A DNA stretch of 14,995 nucleotides from Atopobiaceae bacterium UBA5363 (GCA_002407925.1 DHPN01000011.1:71692-86686); one strand, 5' to 3'; positions 1 to 7,392 are shown, counted from the first letter of the stretch. Numbers and translations are program-made. The notes: generated by a model from the letters alone, not told the origin.

Positions 1-356
1 GCCGAGACGGCCACAGCAGTCGCAGGCGCCTTGTCGTCTTCGGCCTGCTCGGCAGGCCTTGACGAAGAAGAGGGCTCATGAGCGTCTTCCTCGGATGCTC
101 TTTGCTTTGCTGTAGCTTTGTTGGCGTTTCGAGGAGAAGTGTCTGTGTGCCTTAGTATGGCAGAGGTTGTCACCGTCACGCCAGCGGCGAGGCCTACGAA
201 AAAGCCAGCAAGCAAAAGCAAGCTCATCGCCTTCGCGCCAGAGACCAAGGCGGAAAGGAGAGCTGTGGCCATCACCCCGATAGCGACGCACAGCAACAAG
301 ATCTGATCGGGACGGAGACGTCTCGTTGATGCCCTTTTGTTTTTAGCCTGCCTCAT
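1..356 (-). CDS. Small membrane protein, two TM helices, C-terminus cut by window edge
   Basis: The minus-strand frame starting at 356 stays open to the left edge (118 codons), so the protein is partial at its C-terminus. The start is supported by a GAGGGG ribosome binding site a few bases upstream. The N-terminus is strongly basic (MRQAKNKRASTRRLR), followed by two hydrophobic segments at about residues 18-40 (ILLLCVAIGVMATALLSAL) and 44-68 (SLLLLAGFFVGLAAGV). After these comes a hydrophilic, Ala/Ser/Glu/Asp/Pro-rich tail that looks unstructured. By the positive-inside rule the basic N-terminus is probably cytoplasmic, making a hairpin with both ends inside. I do not recognise a family. It lies downstream of the serine operon in the same direction but 245 bases away, so co-transcription is uncertain. 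Confidence 0.65.
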   Translation of the reverse strand, partial: MRQAKNKRASTRRLRPDQILLLCVAIGVMATALLSALVSGAKAMSLLLLAGFFVGLAAGVTVTTSAILRHTDTSPRNANKATAKQRASEEDAHEPSSSSRPAEQAEDDKAPATAVAVS

Positions 357-423
357 AGCGACCCCTCTGATCTGCTCTCCTTCGTCAGATCTCCGTAGTT
401 TTTCCGTTTGTGAAGATATACCC

Positions 424-452
424 GCATGCAGGCCCTGTCTTTCCTGCAATGC
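424..452. repeat. Bulged inverted repeat upstream of the membrane protein gene
   Basis: GCAT-GCAGG (424-432) can pair with CCTGC-A-ATGC (443-452), leaving one bulged A and a 10-base loop. It lies about 70-95 bases upstream of the start at 356. It may be part of the leader or promoter of that gene, but the stem is short and could be chance. Confidence 0.3.
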
Positions 453-470
453 AGAGCGTGCCGAGATGCG

Positions 471-501
471 ACAGCGCGCCAAGGGGCACTTGGCGCGCTG
501 T
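471..501. terminator. Perfect 13-bp GC-rich hairpin downstream of the serine operon
   Basis: ACAGCGCGCCAAG (471-483) and its exact complement (489-501) flank a 5-base loop, GGGCA, giving a very stable stem. It lies about 100 bases past the stop of the DUF1015 gene and before the next minus-strand gene. It has no T-run on either side, so it is not a textbook intrinsic terminator. It could be a T-less terminator, an RNA-stabilising 3' structure, or a protein site. The rest of the 357-601 gap holds no convincing gene. Confidence 0.45.
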
Positions 502-601
502 TGGCGTTTGGATTTGCTGGGCTGCGAGCTCCTGACGCGTAGGGTCGTGCCGCACGCAGGCACTAAATATCAGGATATCAGGCGCTGCATATGCCGGAGT
601 G

Positions 602-1852
602 CTAGATGCGCCGGATAAACAATCCTGACAGCAGCTTTGGCTCAAACCATGTGGACTTCGGTGGCATGAGGAGTCCGGCGTCGGAGACCGCCATCAGTTC
701 CTTGAGAGAGGGTGCGTGGAGCGCGATCGCAACGTCGTCTGCGCCTGCGAGCTCTCCTGCGCGCTTCGCGGCATCGTAGCCGCCGACAAACAAGATCCTC
801 GGATCGCGCGTCGGGTCATCTACGGCGAAGATGGGCTTGAGGATGTGCCTTTGAACGACGGTGGCGTCAAGGGCTGAGACTGGGTCGGCGGCGTCGACCT
901 CGCTGCGCCTGAGCTCATACCAGCTATCACCAAGCTTGAGCCCGAAGTTGCCGTGCTCTGTGGGCTCCACCACGCCCTCTGAGCGCTCACAGGAAAATCC
1001 CTCGTCGCGTAGCTGCTGCAGCACATGGCTTGTGTCCTTTGTGCCAACATCTTGCAGCACGCGGTCGTAGGGCAGGATCTTGAGCTGGCTTGCAGGGAAG
1101 ATGACCGCAAGGAACAGGTCGTACGGCGCATAGCTCTGCTCGTCCGTTTCTGCTTTGCCGCCTTCGCTTGCAGCCTGCTGGCGCTTTTCTTCGCATACCG
1201 CGACTGCCGAGGCGGCACGGTGGTGGCCGTCGGCGATGTAGGCGGTAGGCACACGCTCAAACATCAGGCGAAGGGAGTCCACCGCGCCTTTGCGGGCGAC
1301 CCTCCAGATGCTATGGTGGCAGTCCTGCTCGTCGGTGAAGTCATAAAGAGGCGTCGCCGTCATTGCGAGGGACACGAGCGTGTCGATCGCCGGCTCGTCG
1401 CGATAGGTGAGGAAGATGGGCCCGGTTTGGGCATGGGTGGTACGGATATGCTCGATGCGGTCAGCCTGCTTGGCCGCGCGCGTCTGTTCGTGGCGGCGGA
1501 TGGTCCCGTTCTTGTAGTCGTCGACGGCAGCTCCGCAGACCAGCCCAACCTGCTCGTGGTCTGCGGTCGCGAGGCGCCAGATGTAGTAGCAGGGCTGCTC
1601 GTCGTGCAGCAAGGTGCCGTCGGCCACGCGGTCGTTGAGCAGTTCGCGCGCCTTGGTGTATACGTCGGGGTCATACATGTCATGTTCCGGCTCAAAAGCC
1701 GTCTCGGGGCGGTCGATCTCAAGGAAGGAAGACGGATGGCGCTTCACATAGGAGCGCGCTGAGCTGCGATCGAACACGTCATAGGGAGGCGCGGCGAAGC
1801 TTGCAGCGCGAGCCGGCGTGGGACGCCAGCAACTAATGGGTTCTATTTGCAT
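602..1852 (-). CDS. DUF1015 family protein of the serine operon
   Basis: A 416-residue protein of the DUF1015 (COG4198) family, whose biochemical role I cannot state. The hallmarks seen are the block at about 111-152 (DDYKNGTIRRHEQTRAAKQA, then DRIEHIR and a PIFLTY segment), the ADGHHR motif at 207-212, and the C-terminal MPPKSTWFEPKL...SGLF block. Length is normal for the family. I chose the start at 1852 (MQIEPISCW), not the longer frame to 1945, because AAAGGAGAG lies about 8 bases upstream of it and the extra residues look non-coding. It is the last gene of serC-serA-DUF1015, 82 bases after serA; that gap contains a small GTGGC/GCCAC hairpin at 1877-1889. DUF1015 genes recur beside serA and serC in Gram-positive anaerobes, so a role in serine or phosphoserine metabolism is the best inference. 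The conserved His-rich motif suggests catalysis or metal/phosphate binding. Confidence 0.85.
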   Translation of the reverse strand: MQIEPISCWRPTPARAASFAAPPYDVFDRSSARSYVKRHPSSFLEIDRPETAFEPEHDMYDPDVYTKARELLNDRVADGTLLHDEQPCYYIWRLATADHEQVGLVCGAAVDDYKNGTIRRHEQTRAAKQADRIEHIRTTHAQTGPIFLTYRDEPAIDTLVSLAMTATPLYDFTDEQDCHHSIWRVARKGAVDSLRLMFERVPTAYIADGHHRAASAVAVCEEKRQQAASEGGKAETDEQSYAPYDLFLAVIFPASQLKILPYDRVLQDVGTKDTSHVLQQLRDEGFSCERSEGVVEPTEHGNFGLKLGDSWYELRRSEVDAADPVSALDATVVQRHILKPIFAVDDPTRDPRILFVGGYDAAKRAGELAGADDVAIALHAPSLKELMAVSDAGLLMPPKSTWFEPKLLSGLFIRRI

Positions 1853-1934
1853 GAACGATGCTCTCCTTTGCTTCGTGTGGCCGCGCCACTTGTGTCCTCC
1901 ATTTGAAGTATGTATGAGTAAGGTTGCGCGCGAG

Positions 1935-3122
1935 CTACTCGCCATCGTCTTTAATCACGCGGACCTTCCAGACGCTCTTGATGGCGCGCAGCGCTTGAAT
2001 GGTCTGTACATCAAGGGGTTTGTCGATGTCAACAAGTGTATAGGCGTTAGGTCCTGCAGCTTCATTGGACATGCGCTCAATATTGGAAGCAGAAGGTGAA
2101 AGGACGGCCGTGATTTGGCTGATCATGTTGGGGACATTGGCATGGAGTACCGCAAAACGGCTTGCAGAGCGGCAAGGTCCCATATCGAGGTCAGGGTAGT
2201 TGACCGAGTTTCGAATGGTTCCCAGCTCAAGATAGTCTTTCATCTCGCTTATTGCCATGTGGGCGCAGTTTTGTTCCGCCTCTACGGTGCAAGCCCCCAT
2301 ATGTGGTGTTATGAGAGTACGTGGCATATGCACAGTTGCAGGGGTTGCAAAGTCAGTGGCAAATAGCCCGAGTTTGTGACTTCTCAAAGCTGCATCAACG
2401 GCCTTTTCGTCGACGATGTCGGCTCGGGCATAGTTGAGCAACATGGCGCCGTCGTTGAGGTGGGAGAGCTGCTCATCAGAGATCATGTGTATTGTGTCGT
2501 CTTTGGAAGGTACATGCACTGTCAGGTAGTCGGCATTCTCACAGAGTGCATCGAGGTTATCAACTCGACGCACGCGGTGAGAAAGTTCCCATGCATGCTG
2601 TACAGAGAGGTACGGGTCGTAGCCATACACATCCATACCAAGATCGACAAGGGCGTTGGCGATCTTGGATCCGACGGCGCCAAGACCGACGACGGCCACC
2701 TTGCGACCAATAGCCTCTCGTCCTACGAAGGCTTTCTTTGCGGCTTCAGCGCCCTTGGTTATCGCCGGGTCCTCTTCATTGGCGCGTACCCAGCGCATGC
2801 CTTGCATGGTTCCGCGTGAGTTCACGAGGATGAGGCCTACGACCAGTTCCTTGACGGCGTTGGAGTTTCCGCCAGGGGCATTGAAGACGACAATGCCCCT
2901 GTGGGCGCATTCGTCTATCGGGATGTTATTGACGCCGGCTCCCGAACGGGCGATGCAGCGTAGCGTGGCAGGAAAGTCCATGCCATGAATGTCAGAGGCG
3001 CGAATCAAGATGGCATCGGCCTTCGCAAGGTCGGTCGTGCCTTCGTAGCCCTCGCCGAGATCGGGCGTGCCATCACGCACAATGCCGGGGGCGATGTTGT
3101 CCATAACTTTGACGTAACGCAT
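1935..3122 (-). CDS. serA: D-3-phosphoglycerate dehydrogenase (short ACT form)
   Basis: Oxidises 3-phosphoglycerate to 3-phosphohydroxypyruvate with NAD, the first step of serine synthesis, in the cytoplasm. The 395-residue protein has the substrate-domain motif SGAGVNNIPID (60-70), the Rossmann motif GLGAVG at 146-151 with an acidic D169 expected to bind the NAD ribose, an active-site Arg in YARADIVDE (R233), and the His of ITPHMGACTVEAE (H274). Residues about 321-391 form a single ACT domain, which in this family usually binds serine for feedback control. By eye, the acid that normally completes the Arg-Glu-His set is not obvious: the expected TDFPxE region reads TDFATPAT (256-263). The start at 3122 has GAGGAG upstream; the longer frame to 3326 would run through the end of serC and is rejected. 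It is the middle gene of the operon, 91 bases after serC. Confidence 0.93.
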   Translation of the reverse strand: MRYVKVMDNIAPGIVRDGTPDLGEGYEGTTDLAKADAILIRASDIHGMDFPATLRCIARSGAGVNNIPIDECAHRGIVVFNAPGGNSNAVKELVVGLILVNSRGTMQGMRWVRANEEDPAITKGAEAAKKAFVGREAIGRKVAVVGLGAVGSKIANALVDLGMDVYGYDPYLSVQHAWELSHRVRRVDNLDALCENADYLTVHVPSKDDTIHMISDEQLSHLNDGAMLLNYARADIVDEKAVDAALRSHKLGLFATDFATPATVHMPRTLITPHMGACTVEAEQNCAHMAISEMKDYLELGTIRNSVNYPDLDMGPCRSASRFAVLHANVPNMISQITAVLSPSASNIERMSNEAAGPNAYTLVDIDKPLDVQTIQALRAIKSVWKVRVIKDDGE

Positions 3123-3213
3123 AAGTGCTCCTCGCTGTCCTTCATGGACGGTCTTCTGTGTATAAGAAAAGGAGGTGCCGTCGGGCCGGCCGTGTGTGGG
3201 TGCGTCCCGCCGG

Positions 3214-4311
3214 CTACAGAGATCGTGTCTGCTGCTGATGGGCGGACTCAAAGTCGGACATATAGGACACGAGGGCCTCGACAGCTTGTTTGGGGACGGC
3301 GTTGTAGCAGCTTGCACGCATACCACCGACTAGACGATGCCCCTTGACGCCGCAGATCCCGCGCTTCTTTGCCCCTTCGACAAAGACTGCGTCAAGTGAG
3401 GGGTTCGGTGTCCGAAATGTCACGTTAGCGATTGAGCGGCTTGGAAGCTCGGCTGTCGGCTGGAAGAGGCGCGACTGGTCAAGGTAGTCATAGAGCAGCT
3501 TGACCTTTTCTTCGTTGCGCTCCTTCATGGCCTTCAGGCCCCCTAGGTCCTCGACCCAGTGGAAAACCTGGCCGGACATGTAGATTCCCCAGCAGTTGGG
3601 GGTGTTGTACATGGAGTCCTTCGTGGCCTGCAGCTGCCAGTTGAGATAGGTGGGGCAGACGGATAGCGCCGGCCCGTCACTGACGAGGTCCTTACGGAAG
3701 CAGACTATCGTTGTCCCCGCAGGCCCGGCATTCTTTTGCGCGCCCGCGTAGATGACCGCATAGCAGCTCATGTCAAGCGGCATGGACAAGAAGCAGCTCG
3801 AGACATCGGCTACCAAGGGCACAGACCCGCATGCGGGCAAGCTGTGCCACATCGTGCCGAAGATGGTGTTGTTCTGGCAGATGTGGACGTAGTCGAGCGT
3901 CTGGTCTATGGCTCCGACCTCCGGTATGCGGCTGAAGTGGTCATCCTCGCTGCTTGCCAATAGCTCGGCATGACCATACTTTCCGCCTTCCTGCCAGGCC
4001 TTCTTCGAGAAATTGCCCGACACGACGTAGCCGGCGCGGCGCGTGCGCATCAGGTTGAGTGGCACCGCTGCGAACTCAAGCGTCGCGCCACCCTGCAAAA
4101 ACAGGACGTCCCAACCGTCGTCCAGTCCAAGCAGCCGGCGCAACGTCGCCTCTGCGTCGTCGATGATGTGCTGGAATGTGGGGCTGCGGTGGCTCATTTC
4201 CATGATCGACATGCCACAGCCTTGATAGTCAAGTATCTCGGAGGCTGCTTGGCGAAGAACCTCCTCCGGCAGACAGCTTGGCCCTGCGGAGAAGTTGTAA
4301 ACACGCGCCAT
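3214..4311 (-). CDS. serC: Phosphoserine aminotransferase
   Basis: PLP enzyme that moves an amino group from glutamate to 3-phosphohydroxypyruvate, giving phosphoserine. The 365-residue protein begins with the typical YNFSAGPSCLPEEVL, then MSHRSPTF (39-46), LFLQGGATLEFAAVPLNL (70-87), the acidic VADVSS (167-172), and the PLP-lysine motif YAGAQKNAGPAGT with K193. The C-terminal GHRLVGGMRASCYNAVP block is also typical of SerC. The start at 4311 follows a strong GGAGGAGGAAGG site; the longer frame to 4407 lacks such support. It is the first gene of serC-serA-DUF1015, so the promoter should lie in 4312-4424. The order matches the pathway except that reaction step 2 is encoded before step 1, and no recognisable serB follows. 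Confidence 0.95.
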   Translation of the reverse strand: MARVYNFSAGPSCLPEEVLRQAASEILDYQGCGMSIMEMSHRSPTFQHIIDDAEATLRRLLGLDDGWDVLFLQGGATLEFAAVPLNLMRTRRAGYVVSGNFSKKAWQEGGKYGHAELLASSEDDHFSRIPEVGAIDQTLDYVHICQNNTIFGTMWHSLPACGSVPLVADVSSCFLSMPLDMSCYAVIYAGAQKNAGPAGTTIVCFRKDLVSDGPALSVCPTYLNWQLQATKDSMYNTPNCWGIYMSGQVFHWVEDLGGLKAMKERNEEKVKLLYDYLDQSRLFQPTAELPSRSIANVTFRTPNPSLDAVFVEGAKKRGICGVKGHRLVGGMRASCYNAVPKQAVEALVSYMSDFESAHQQQTRSL

Positions 4312-4424
4312 GTATAACCTTCCTCCTCCTGTAGACGAACGGCATCTATCATAGTAAACAATAGCCCTAAGATAGGTGCGGAAAAAAGTTTTGTTGTCCT
4401 GCCGCAAGACGAGAGAGGATATTC
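4312..4424. promoter_or_regulatory. Divergent promoter region between serC and the HAD gene
   Basis: This AT-rich 113-base gap must drive serC leftward and probably the HAD gene rightward. A TATGAT (minus strand, 4348-4353) could be the serC -10 box and TAAGAT (plus strand, 4368-4373) the HAD -10 box; neither has a good TTGACA-like partner at 17 bases. A run of A followed by TTTTGTT (about 4381-4396) gives further AT-rich character. No T-box or known serine riboswitch fold was recognised. Confidence 0.35.
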
Positions 4425-5132
4425 ATGACACAGCTCACGAGAGTCGCTGACCAAAGAGAGGCAACCCTTGGCTGCAAGGACGTGTCCTGCAGACCCTGCG
4501 TGATCTTCGACTTCGATGGAACCCTCGCTGACACGATGCCCTCGATCGTCAATGTCGCCCGTGAGGTGCTGTGTGGCTTTGGGTTTGCCGAAGGGGAACT
4601 CGGGGACTTGCGCCGTCTGGTGGGGCCACCGTTTCCCCAGGCATTCAGCGACGTGTATGGCCTGTCCGCATCCGATGCCGCTGAGGTTACGCGTCGCTAC
4701 CGCGCGATCTACGGCTCCCTCGGCCCTGAGGCATGGCCTGCCTTCGCTGGCATGCCACAGCTCTTGGGCGATTTGCAGGCAGCCGGGCGCGTGCTGGCGG
4801 TTGCCTCATCAAAAAGAGACCAGCTGCTCAAGCGCTGCGTGAAGGATGCAAGGATCGAGTCGTACTTCTCGCTGGTGTGTGGCAAGCAAGACGACCGCCT
4901 CTCCTCGAAGTCCGTGACCATAGGTACTGTGCTGTCCGAGCTTGGTCTTCAGTCGAAGGACGCCGTGATGGTAGGGGACAGGTGTAGCGACGTGCAAGCG
5001 GCGCGCGAAGCGGGCATGCCGTGTGTCGGCGTCTACTTTGGGGATACTGCGCCTGCCGGAGAGCTTGAGCAAGCGGGAGCCTGCGCAATAGCGCACAACG
5101 TGGTGGAGTTAGGTGACATTTTGCTCGGATAG
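4425..5132 (+). CDS. HAD-superfamily phosphatase (phosphoglycolate phosphatase-like)
   Basis: A 235-residue cytoplasmic hydrolase of the HAD superfamily with an alpha-helical C1 cap. Motif I is DFDGT (nucleophile D29, acid/base D31), motif II is at VASSK (S128 or S129), motif III is likely K162 in RLSSKSVTI, and motif IV is GDRCSD (D185, D189). The cap segment LVGPPFPQAF (65-74) is typical of the phosphoglycolate phosphatase/pyrophosphatase/5'-nucleotidase-like group, so the natural substrate cannot be read from sequence. The start has AGAGAGGA upstream; the N-terminus carries about 25 residues before motif I, slightly long, including a Cys-rich patch. It is divergent from serC, which raises the possibility that it supplies the missing phosphoserine phosphatase step; a housekeeping metabolite-repair role is equally possible. 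Confidence 0.85.
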   Translation: MTQLTRVADQREATLGCKDVSCRPCVIFDFDGTLADTMPSIVNVAREVLCGFGFAEGELGDLRRLVGPPFPQAFSDVYGLSASDAAEVTRRYRAIYGSLGPEAWPAFAGMPQLLGDLQAAGRVLAVASSKRDQLLKRCVKDARIESYFSLVCGKQDDRLSSKSVTIGTVLSELGLQSKDAVMVGDRCSDVQAAREAGMPCVGVYFGDTAPAGELEQAGACAIAHNVVELGDILLG

Positions 5133-5138
5133 TGCCAT

Positions 5139-5151
5139 GCAGCCATGCTGC
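5139..5151. terminator. Small hairpin after the HAD gene
   Basis: GCAGC (5139-5143) and GCTGC (5147-5151) flank a CAT loop directly after the HAD stop codon. The stem is only 5 bp and no T-run follows, so it is at best a weak or partial terminator. Confidence 0.2.
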
Positions 5152-5168
5152 TTGCCGCTCGCGGCCGA

Positions 5169-5200
5169 TTGTGAGAAAGCGACGAGAGGTTGGGTATAAC
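5169..5200 (+). promoter_or_regulatory. Weak promoter candidate for the phasin-ubiB pair
   Basis: TTGTGA (5169-5174) and TATAAC (5195-5200) could be -35 and -10 boxes, but the spacer is 20 bases, longer than optimal. The -10-like box is the better half. It lies about 65 bases upstream of the phasin-like gene. Confidence 0.25.
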
Positions 5201-5215
5201 AGACAAATACGATAC

Positions 5216-5227
5216 GCGGGCGCCCGC
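5216..5227. repeat. 12-bp perfect palindrome in the phasin-ubiB leader
   Basis: GCGGGCGCCCGC is a perfect palindrome about 40 bases upstream of the phasin-like start and just downstream of the candidate promoter. It directly follows a direct repeat, ATACGATACG, and precedes a small ACGG/CCGT inverted repeat (5228-5237). It could be an operator or a leader structure. GC-rich palindromes also occur by chance in such DNA. Confidence 0.35.
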
Positions 5228-5265
5228 ACGGGTCCGTATGGAGTAGACGGAAGACGGGAGCAAAA

Positions 5266-5637
5266 ATGGCTTTTTTCGATGACATGTCCGACACGATGTA
5301 CAAGGTCTTTCTGGCCGGCGTCGGTGCAGTTGCGACGACGGCGGAGAAGTCGAGCAAGATCGTCGATGATCTTGTGAAAAAGGGCGAATTGACGGTGGAG
5401 CAGGGCAAGACGCTCAATGAGGCATTGAAGCATAAGGCCGCAGAGGCTAGTTCTGACTCTGAGGCTGCCATCTTGCGCGCCCATCTGAAGAACATGACGC
5501 CGGAGCAGCGCGCCGCCTACGTCAAGAAGGTCCAGAAAATCAGGGATGACCTTGATGCTGAGCCTGTTGAGGTAGATGTCGAGGATGACTCTGACGACGA
5601 CGCGGCCGGCGGCAGCAAGGCTGAGGATGCTGACTAG
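5266..5637 (+). CDS. Phasin-like coiled-coil protein
   Basis: A 123-residue protein resembling the small phasin-like family (COG3937) found beside UbiB/AarF kinases in Gram-positive bacteria. Residues about 8-28 form a mildly hydrophobic helix (MSDTMYKVFLAGVGAVATTA), followed by a KSSKIVDDLVKKGELTVEQGK segment typical of the family, a likely amphipathic helix or coiled coil to about residue 95, and a very acidic Asp/Glu-rich tail (about 97-123). No catalytic motif is seen. The start follows GGGAG, about 5 bases upstream. It stops 21 bases before ubiB and is almost certainly co-transcribed with it. A surface-binding or regulatory partner of the membrane kinase is a reasonable inference; a real role with polyhydroxyalkanoate granules is not supported by any neighbour. 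Confidence 0.75.
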   Translation: MAFFDDMSDTMYKVFLAGVGAVATTAEKSSKIVDDLVKKGELTVEQGKTLNEALKHKAAEASSDSEAAILRAHLKNMTPEQRAAYVKKVQKIRDDLDAEPVEVDVEDDSDDDAAGGSKAEDAD

Positions 5638-5658
5638 CGACAGCTGTGGCATACGTTG

Positions 5659-7392
5659 ATGGCACAAGATGACGAGTTCGGTCCCGAAGCCGACATCCGT
5701 GGAGCGTCTGGCAGCTCTCAAGATGACGTAAGCACGATAGAGACAATAGGCCTGTTCGGCGGTCGCGACTCGGACGCCGAACAGTATCATATATCGCGTT
5801 CGAGCAAGATGGCCCGCATGTGGCAGATCCTCAAGATCACGAGCCGCTATGACGTCTGGCATGGGCTTACGCCGACGGCGTTGCGGCAGCTGCTCGAGGA
5901 GCTGGGTCCCACCTTCGTGAAGGCGGGCCAGATACTCTCCATGCGCTCGGAGATCCTGCCAGAGAGCTTCTGCCAGGAGCTCAAGAAGCTGCGTACGCAA
6001 GTCGAGCCGATGGACCGCAACACGGTGCTGCAGGCCCTGCGCGACGAGTACAGCACGCCAATAGAGGACATCTTTGACGCAATAGACGACATCCCGCTGG
6101 GATCAGCCTCGATCGCCCAGGTCCACAAGGCGCGCCTTGTGACTGGTGAACTTGTTGCCATAAAGATCCAACGGCCCCACGTGCGTGAGATCATGGCGCA
6201 AGACATCTCAATCATGCGCTCGCTGGCCAAGCGGGCTGGTCGCATGATGCCAGGTGAGCAGTTCGTTGACCTTACCTCTGTGGTTGACGAGCTCTGGCAA
6301 TCCTTTCGCGAGGAGACAGACTTCCTTGTGGAGGCTCGCAATCTCGAGGAGTTCCGCCATAACAACGCCGGCTGCGTCTACGTCGACTGTCCCAAACCCT
6401 ATCGCCGCCTGTGCACGCGGCATGTGGTGGTGATGGACTACATCGATGGCCTGTCAATCGACGATACCGTCGCGCTCAAGCGCCGAGGGTATGACCTCGA
6501 AGAGATTGGTACTAAACTTGTCGACAACTACACGCAGCAGATGCTCGATGATGGCTTCTTCCATGCCGACCCACATCCTGGCAACCTGAAGATACGCGAC
6601 GGCAAGATCATCTACCTCGACCTCGGACTCATGGGTAGGCTCTCGGCACATGACCGTTCCGCGCTTCAGGACATGATCGTGGCCGTCGGCGAGCGCAACT
6701 CGGAGAAGCTGAAAGACGGCCTGCTGCGCTTTTCGATCTCCGACGCCGCAGACGTCGACGACGCGGGCCTGCTCCGGGACTTGGACCAGATCATCGCTGA
6801 CTACGGCGAGGCCGACCTGGCAGAGCTCAACATAGGCGACTTCTTCAACGCGCTTGTCGCGATGGCGCGCAAGAATGGCATCGAGCTGCCCGGCACCGTT
6901 ACGATGCTGGCGCGCTCCCTTGTGACGCTTGAGGGCGTGGTCGACGAGTTCTTGCCGGGCGTGTCGATCGTGGACATCATCCGCCACCACGTGCTCTCTA
7001 CGCTCGGCGCCGAAGACGTGCTCAAGCAGGAGGGTAAAGCCTACCTGCGCGAAATGCATGCGGCAAGCCATAGCCTACTGAAAGCCACCGCCCAGCTCTC
7101 GGGAGCCATGAAGATGCTTACAAGAGGGCAACTGCGTGTGCAGATGGAGCTGCCGGACAAAGATGACCTTTTGCATAACGTATCTCGCGCGGCGGACCGC
7201 CTGACCATGAGCATCGTAATCGCTGGCCTATTCATCGGCTCCTCGGTCGTGTATTACGCGCGCATACAGCCGGTTATCTTTGGCATTCCGGTGATTGGCT
7301 TTCTTGGCTATCTTATTGCATTGGGACTTGGCCTGTGGATTGTGGGCTCGATCATTCGCGAGGATCGCCAGCACAAACGTAGGCGCCGGTGA
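5659..7392 (+). CDS. UbiB/ABC1 (AarF) family atypical kinase with C-terminal membrane anchor
   Basis: A 577-residue protein of the UbiB/COQ8/AarF atypical protein-kinase-like family. Seen in order: an acidic N-terminal extension (1-50), the KxGQ motif (K88-A-G-Q91) with SMRSEILP after it, the Ala/Ser-rich loop GSASIAQVH (148-156) that replaces the P-loop, the ATP-site lysine VAIKIQRP (K169), the catalytic HADPHPGN (302-309), the metal-binding Asp of YLDLGLMG (D321), and two membrane helices at about 516-533 and 541-566, ending in RQHKRRRR. These features fit an active ATPase on the inner face of the membrane. Homologues support quinone synthesis in respiring bacteria, but no quinone gene is here, and a role in lipid or isoprenoid handling is an alternative. 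TTG at 5656 directly precedes the ATG used; no good ribosome binding site is visible, so translation may be coupled to the phasin-like gene. Confidence 0.88.
   Translation: MAQDDEFGPEADIRGASGSSQDDVSTIETIGLFGGRDSDAEQYHISRSSKMARMWQILKITSRYDVWHGLTPTALRQLLEELGPTFVKAGQILSMRSEILPESFCQELKKLRTQVEPMDRNTVLQALRDEYSTPIEDIFDAIDDIPLGSASIAQVHKARLVTGELVAIKIQRPHVREIMAQDISIMRSLAKRAGRMMPGEQFVDLTSVVDELWQSFREETDFLVEARNLEEFRHNNAGCVYVDCPKPYRRLCTRHVVVMDYIDGLSIDDTVALKRRGYDLEEIGTKLVDNYTQQMLDDGFFHADPHPGNLKIRDGKIIYLDLGLMGRLSAHDRSALQDMIVAVGERNSEKLKDGLLRFSISDAADVDDAGLLRDLDQIIADYGEADLAELNIGDFFNALVAMARKNGIELPGTVTMLARSLVTLEGVVDEFLPGVSIVDIIRHHVLSTLGAEDVLKQEGKAYLREMHAASHSLLKATAQLSGAMKMLTRGQLRVQMELPDKDDLLHNVSRAADRLTMSIVIAGLFIGSSVVYYARIQPVIFGIPVIGFLGYLIALGLGLWIVGSIIREDRQHKRRRR

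Noticed and set aside
76..291. A 71-codon minus-strand frame at the left edge
   Set aside because: It overlaps the better-supported open-ended membrane protein frame (1-356), which has a ribosome site and clear transmembrane helices.
385..645. An 86-codon minus-strand frame overlapping the end of the DUF1015 gene
   Set aside because: It runs across the strong hairpin, has no ribosome site, and no family resemblance.
1025..1762. A 245-codon plus-strand open frame inside the DUF1015 gene
   Set aside because: Antisense to a family-recognised gene along its whole length, with Val/Arg/Gly-rich composition and no domain.
1853..1945. N-terminal extension of the DUF1015 protein to 1945
   Set aside because: It would overlap the end of serA, its residues look non-coding, and the start at 1852 has AAAGGAGAG at proper spacing.
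4312..4424. A T-box or serine-responsive riboswitch in front of serC
   Set aside because: The 113-base gap is too short and no T-box sequence or stable stem-loop array is visible.
4828..6000. A 390-codon open frame on the minus strand spanning the HAD gene, the phasin-like gene and the start of ubiB
   Set aside because: It crosses three well-supported plus-strand genes and their intergenic DNA, has an Arg/Leu/Ala-rich low-information composition, no ribosome site and no recognisable domain. It is a shadow frame typical of GC-rich DNA.
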